From an uncultured Clostridia bacterium (GTDB lineage: Bacteria > Bacillota > Clostridia > TANB77 > CAG-465): a stretch of 64,000 nucleotides of DNA. Shown one piece after another: positions 63,894-64,000 of this stretch. Each line of letters opens with the position of its first letter. Within the stretch, counting starts at the first letter, position 1. Where the stretch lies: contig CAKPEI010000001.1 in NCBI GenBank assembly GCA_934149365.1, forward strand, positions 1 to 64,000. Direction: 5' to 3'. Under the pieces are notes generated by a model. The model had not been told where the DNA came from. It saw nothing but the letters and a program-made list of their open reading frames with translations, and did not search any database. The position numbers and the translations under genes were made by a program.

Positions 63894-64000
63894 ATGGGAC
63901 TTAAAGAGATAGTGTATCAAAAATTAGGCGATATGAAAATTAAGTATGACGTAATTAATCATAAAGCTATATTTTCAGAGAGTGATACTGACGAAGATTT
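63894..64000 (+). CDS. Start of a YbaK/prolyl-tRNA-deacylase-like protein (partial)
   Basis: The first 35 codons (MGLKEIVYQKLGDMKIKYDV, then INHKAIFSESDTDEDF) resemble the N-terminus of YbaK/ProX-type aminoacyl-tRNA deacylases, which strip misacylated tRNA-Pro. It starts 1 nt after the SDR stop, with ggaggaagtg inside that gene as SD, and is cut off by the window edge. Confidence 0.5.
   Translation, partial: MGLKEIVYQKLGDMKIKYDVINHKAIFSESDTDED

Overview
The window is AT-rich DNA from a low-GC, Gram-positive-type anaerobe, most probably an uncultured Clostridia member. The evidence is: a glmS ribozyme in front of glmS, a four-subunit pyruvate:ferredoxin oxidoreductase, class B sortase, dockerin domains, a BofC-like protein, strong Shine-Dalgarno (SD) sites (aggagg), TTG starts, and heavy use of AGA, ATA and GTA codons. 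I cannot name the genus.

Layout. 1-5.8 kb: a small orphan gene, tRNA-Gly, glmS with its ribozyme, a ferritin-like protein, an 8-oxoguanine glycosylase/NAGPA-like pair and an orphan membrane protein. 6.0-8.2 kb: rpmG-secE-nusG-rplK-rplA. 8.3-19.2 kb: cell-surface genes (DUF2207, sortase B, IspD, an Ig-repeat wall protein, an M14 peptidase, two pilin-like LRR proteins) lying between rplA and rplJ. 19.2-20.4 kb: L10 leader, rplJ, rplL. 20.4-23.4 kb: porGDAB. 23.4-38.5 kb: an unusual short-ORF/RNA locus opposite comEC, comEC, a BofC-like protein, MazG-like, SPFH, a short alaS, hinT, a lipid kinase, three tRNAs, a dipeptidase, a glycolipid synthase, mtaB and a CapA-like protein. 38.5-51.7 kb: two pilin-like proteins with A-depleted hypervariable C-termini, flanking two tandem pairs of dockerin glucosaminidase plus cadherin-like membrane protein. 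51.8-64 kb: an ABC exporter, phosphohexomutase, a REC-pseudokinase, a PrsA-like foldase, a 15-residue-repeat protein, a coiled-coil protein, a FabG-like SDR and the start of a YbaK-like gene.

Main discovery candidate. Four pilin-like surface genes (15140, 17306, 38958, 50495) share one leader design: a sigma-A-type promoter with a 17-bp spacer, a short ORF carrying a long dinucleotide tract ((CA)15-16 or (AG)13), then an intrinsic terminator just before the pilin-like gene. In one of the three phases the tract fuses the peptide start to a downstream peptide whose amino acids are conserved (F-C/Y-A/V-Q-K core) despite synonymous changes. In three of the four loci that frame ends inside the terminator hairpin. 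The simplest model is a phase-variable, ribosome-controlled transcription attenuator: slippage of the tract decides whether a ribosome reaches and opens the terminator. As sequenced, the 17.1-kb copy is in the full-length (ON) phase and the other three are OFF.

Two of these switched genes (38958, 50495) also end in 154-bp, gapless, A-poor, GC-rich segments in the YWLASPCV...AVRP style of diversity-generating-retroelement (DGR) variable regions. No reverse transcriptase or template repeat is in the window. Expression switching and sequence diversification may therefore be stacked on the same surface proteins. The other two switched genes are tandem LRR paralogues with conserved ends and divergent middles.
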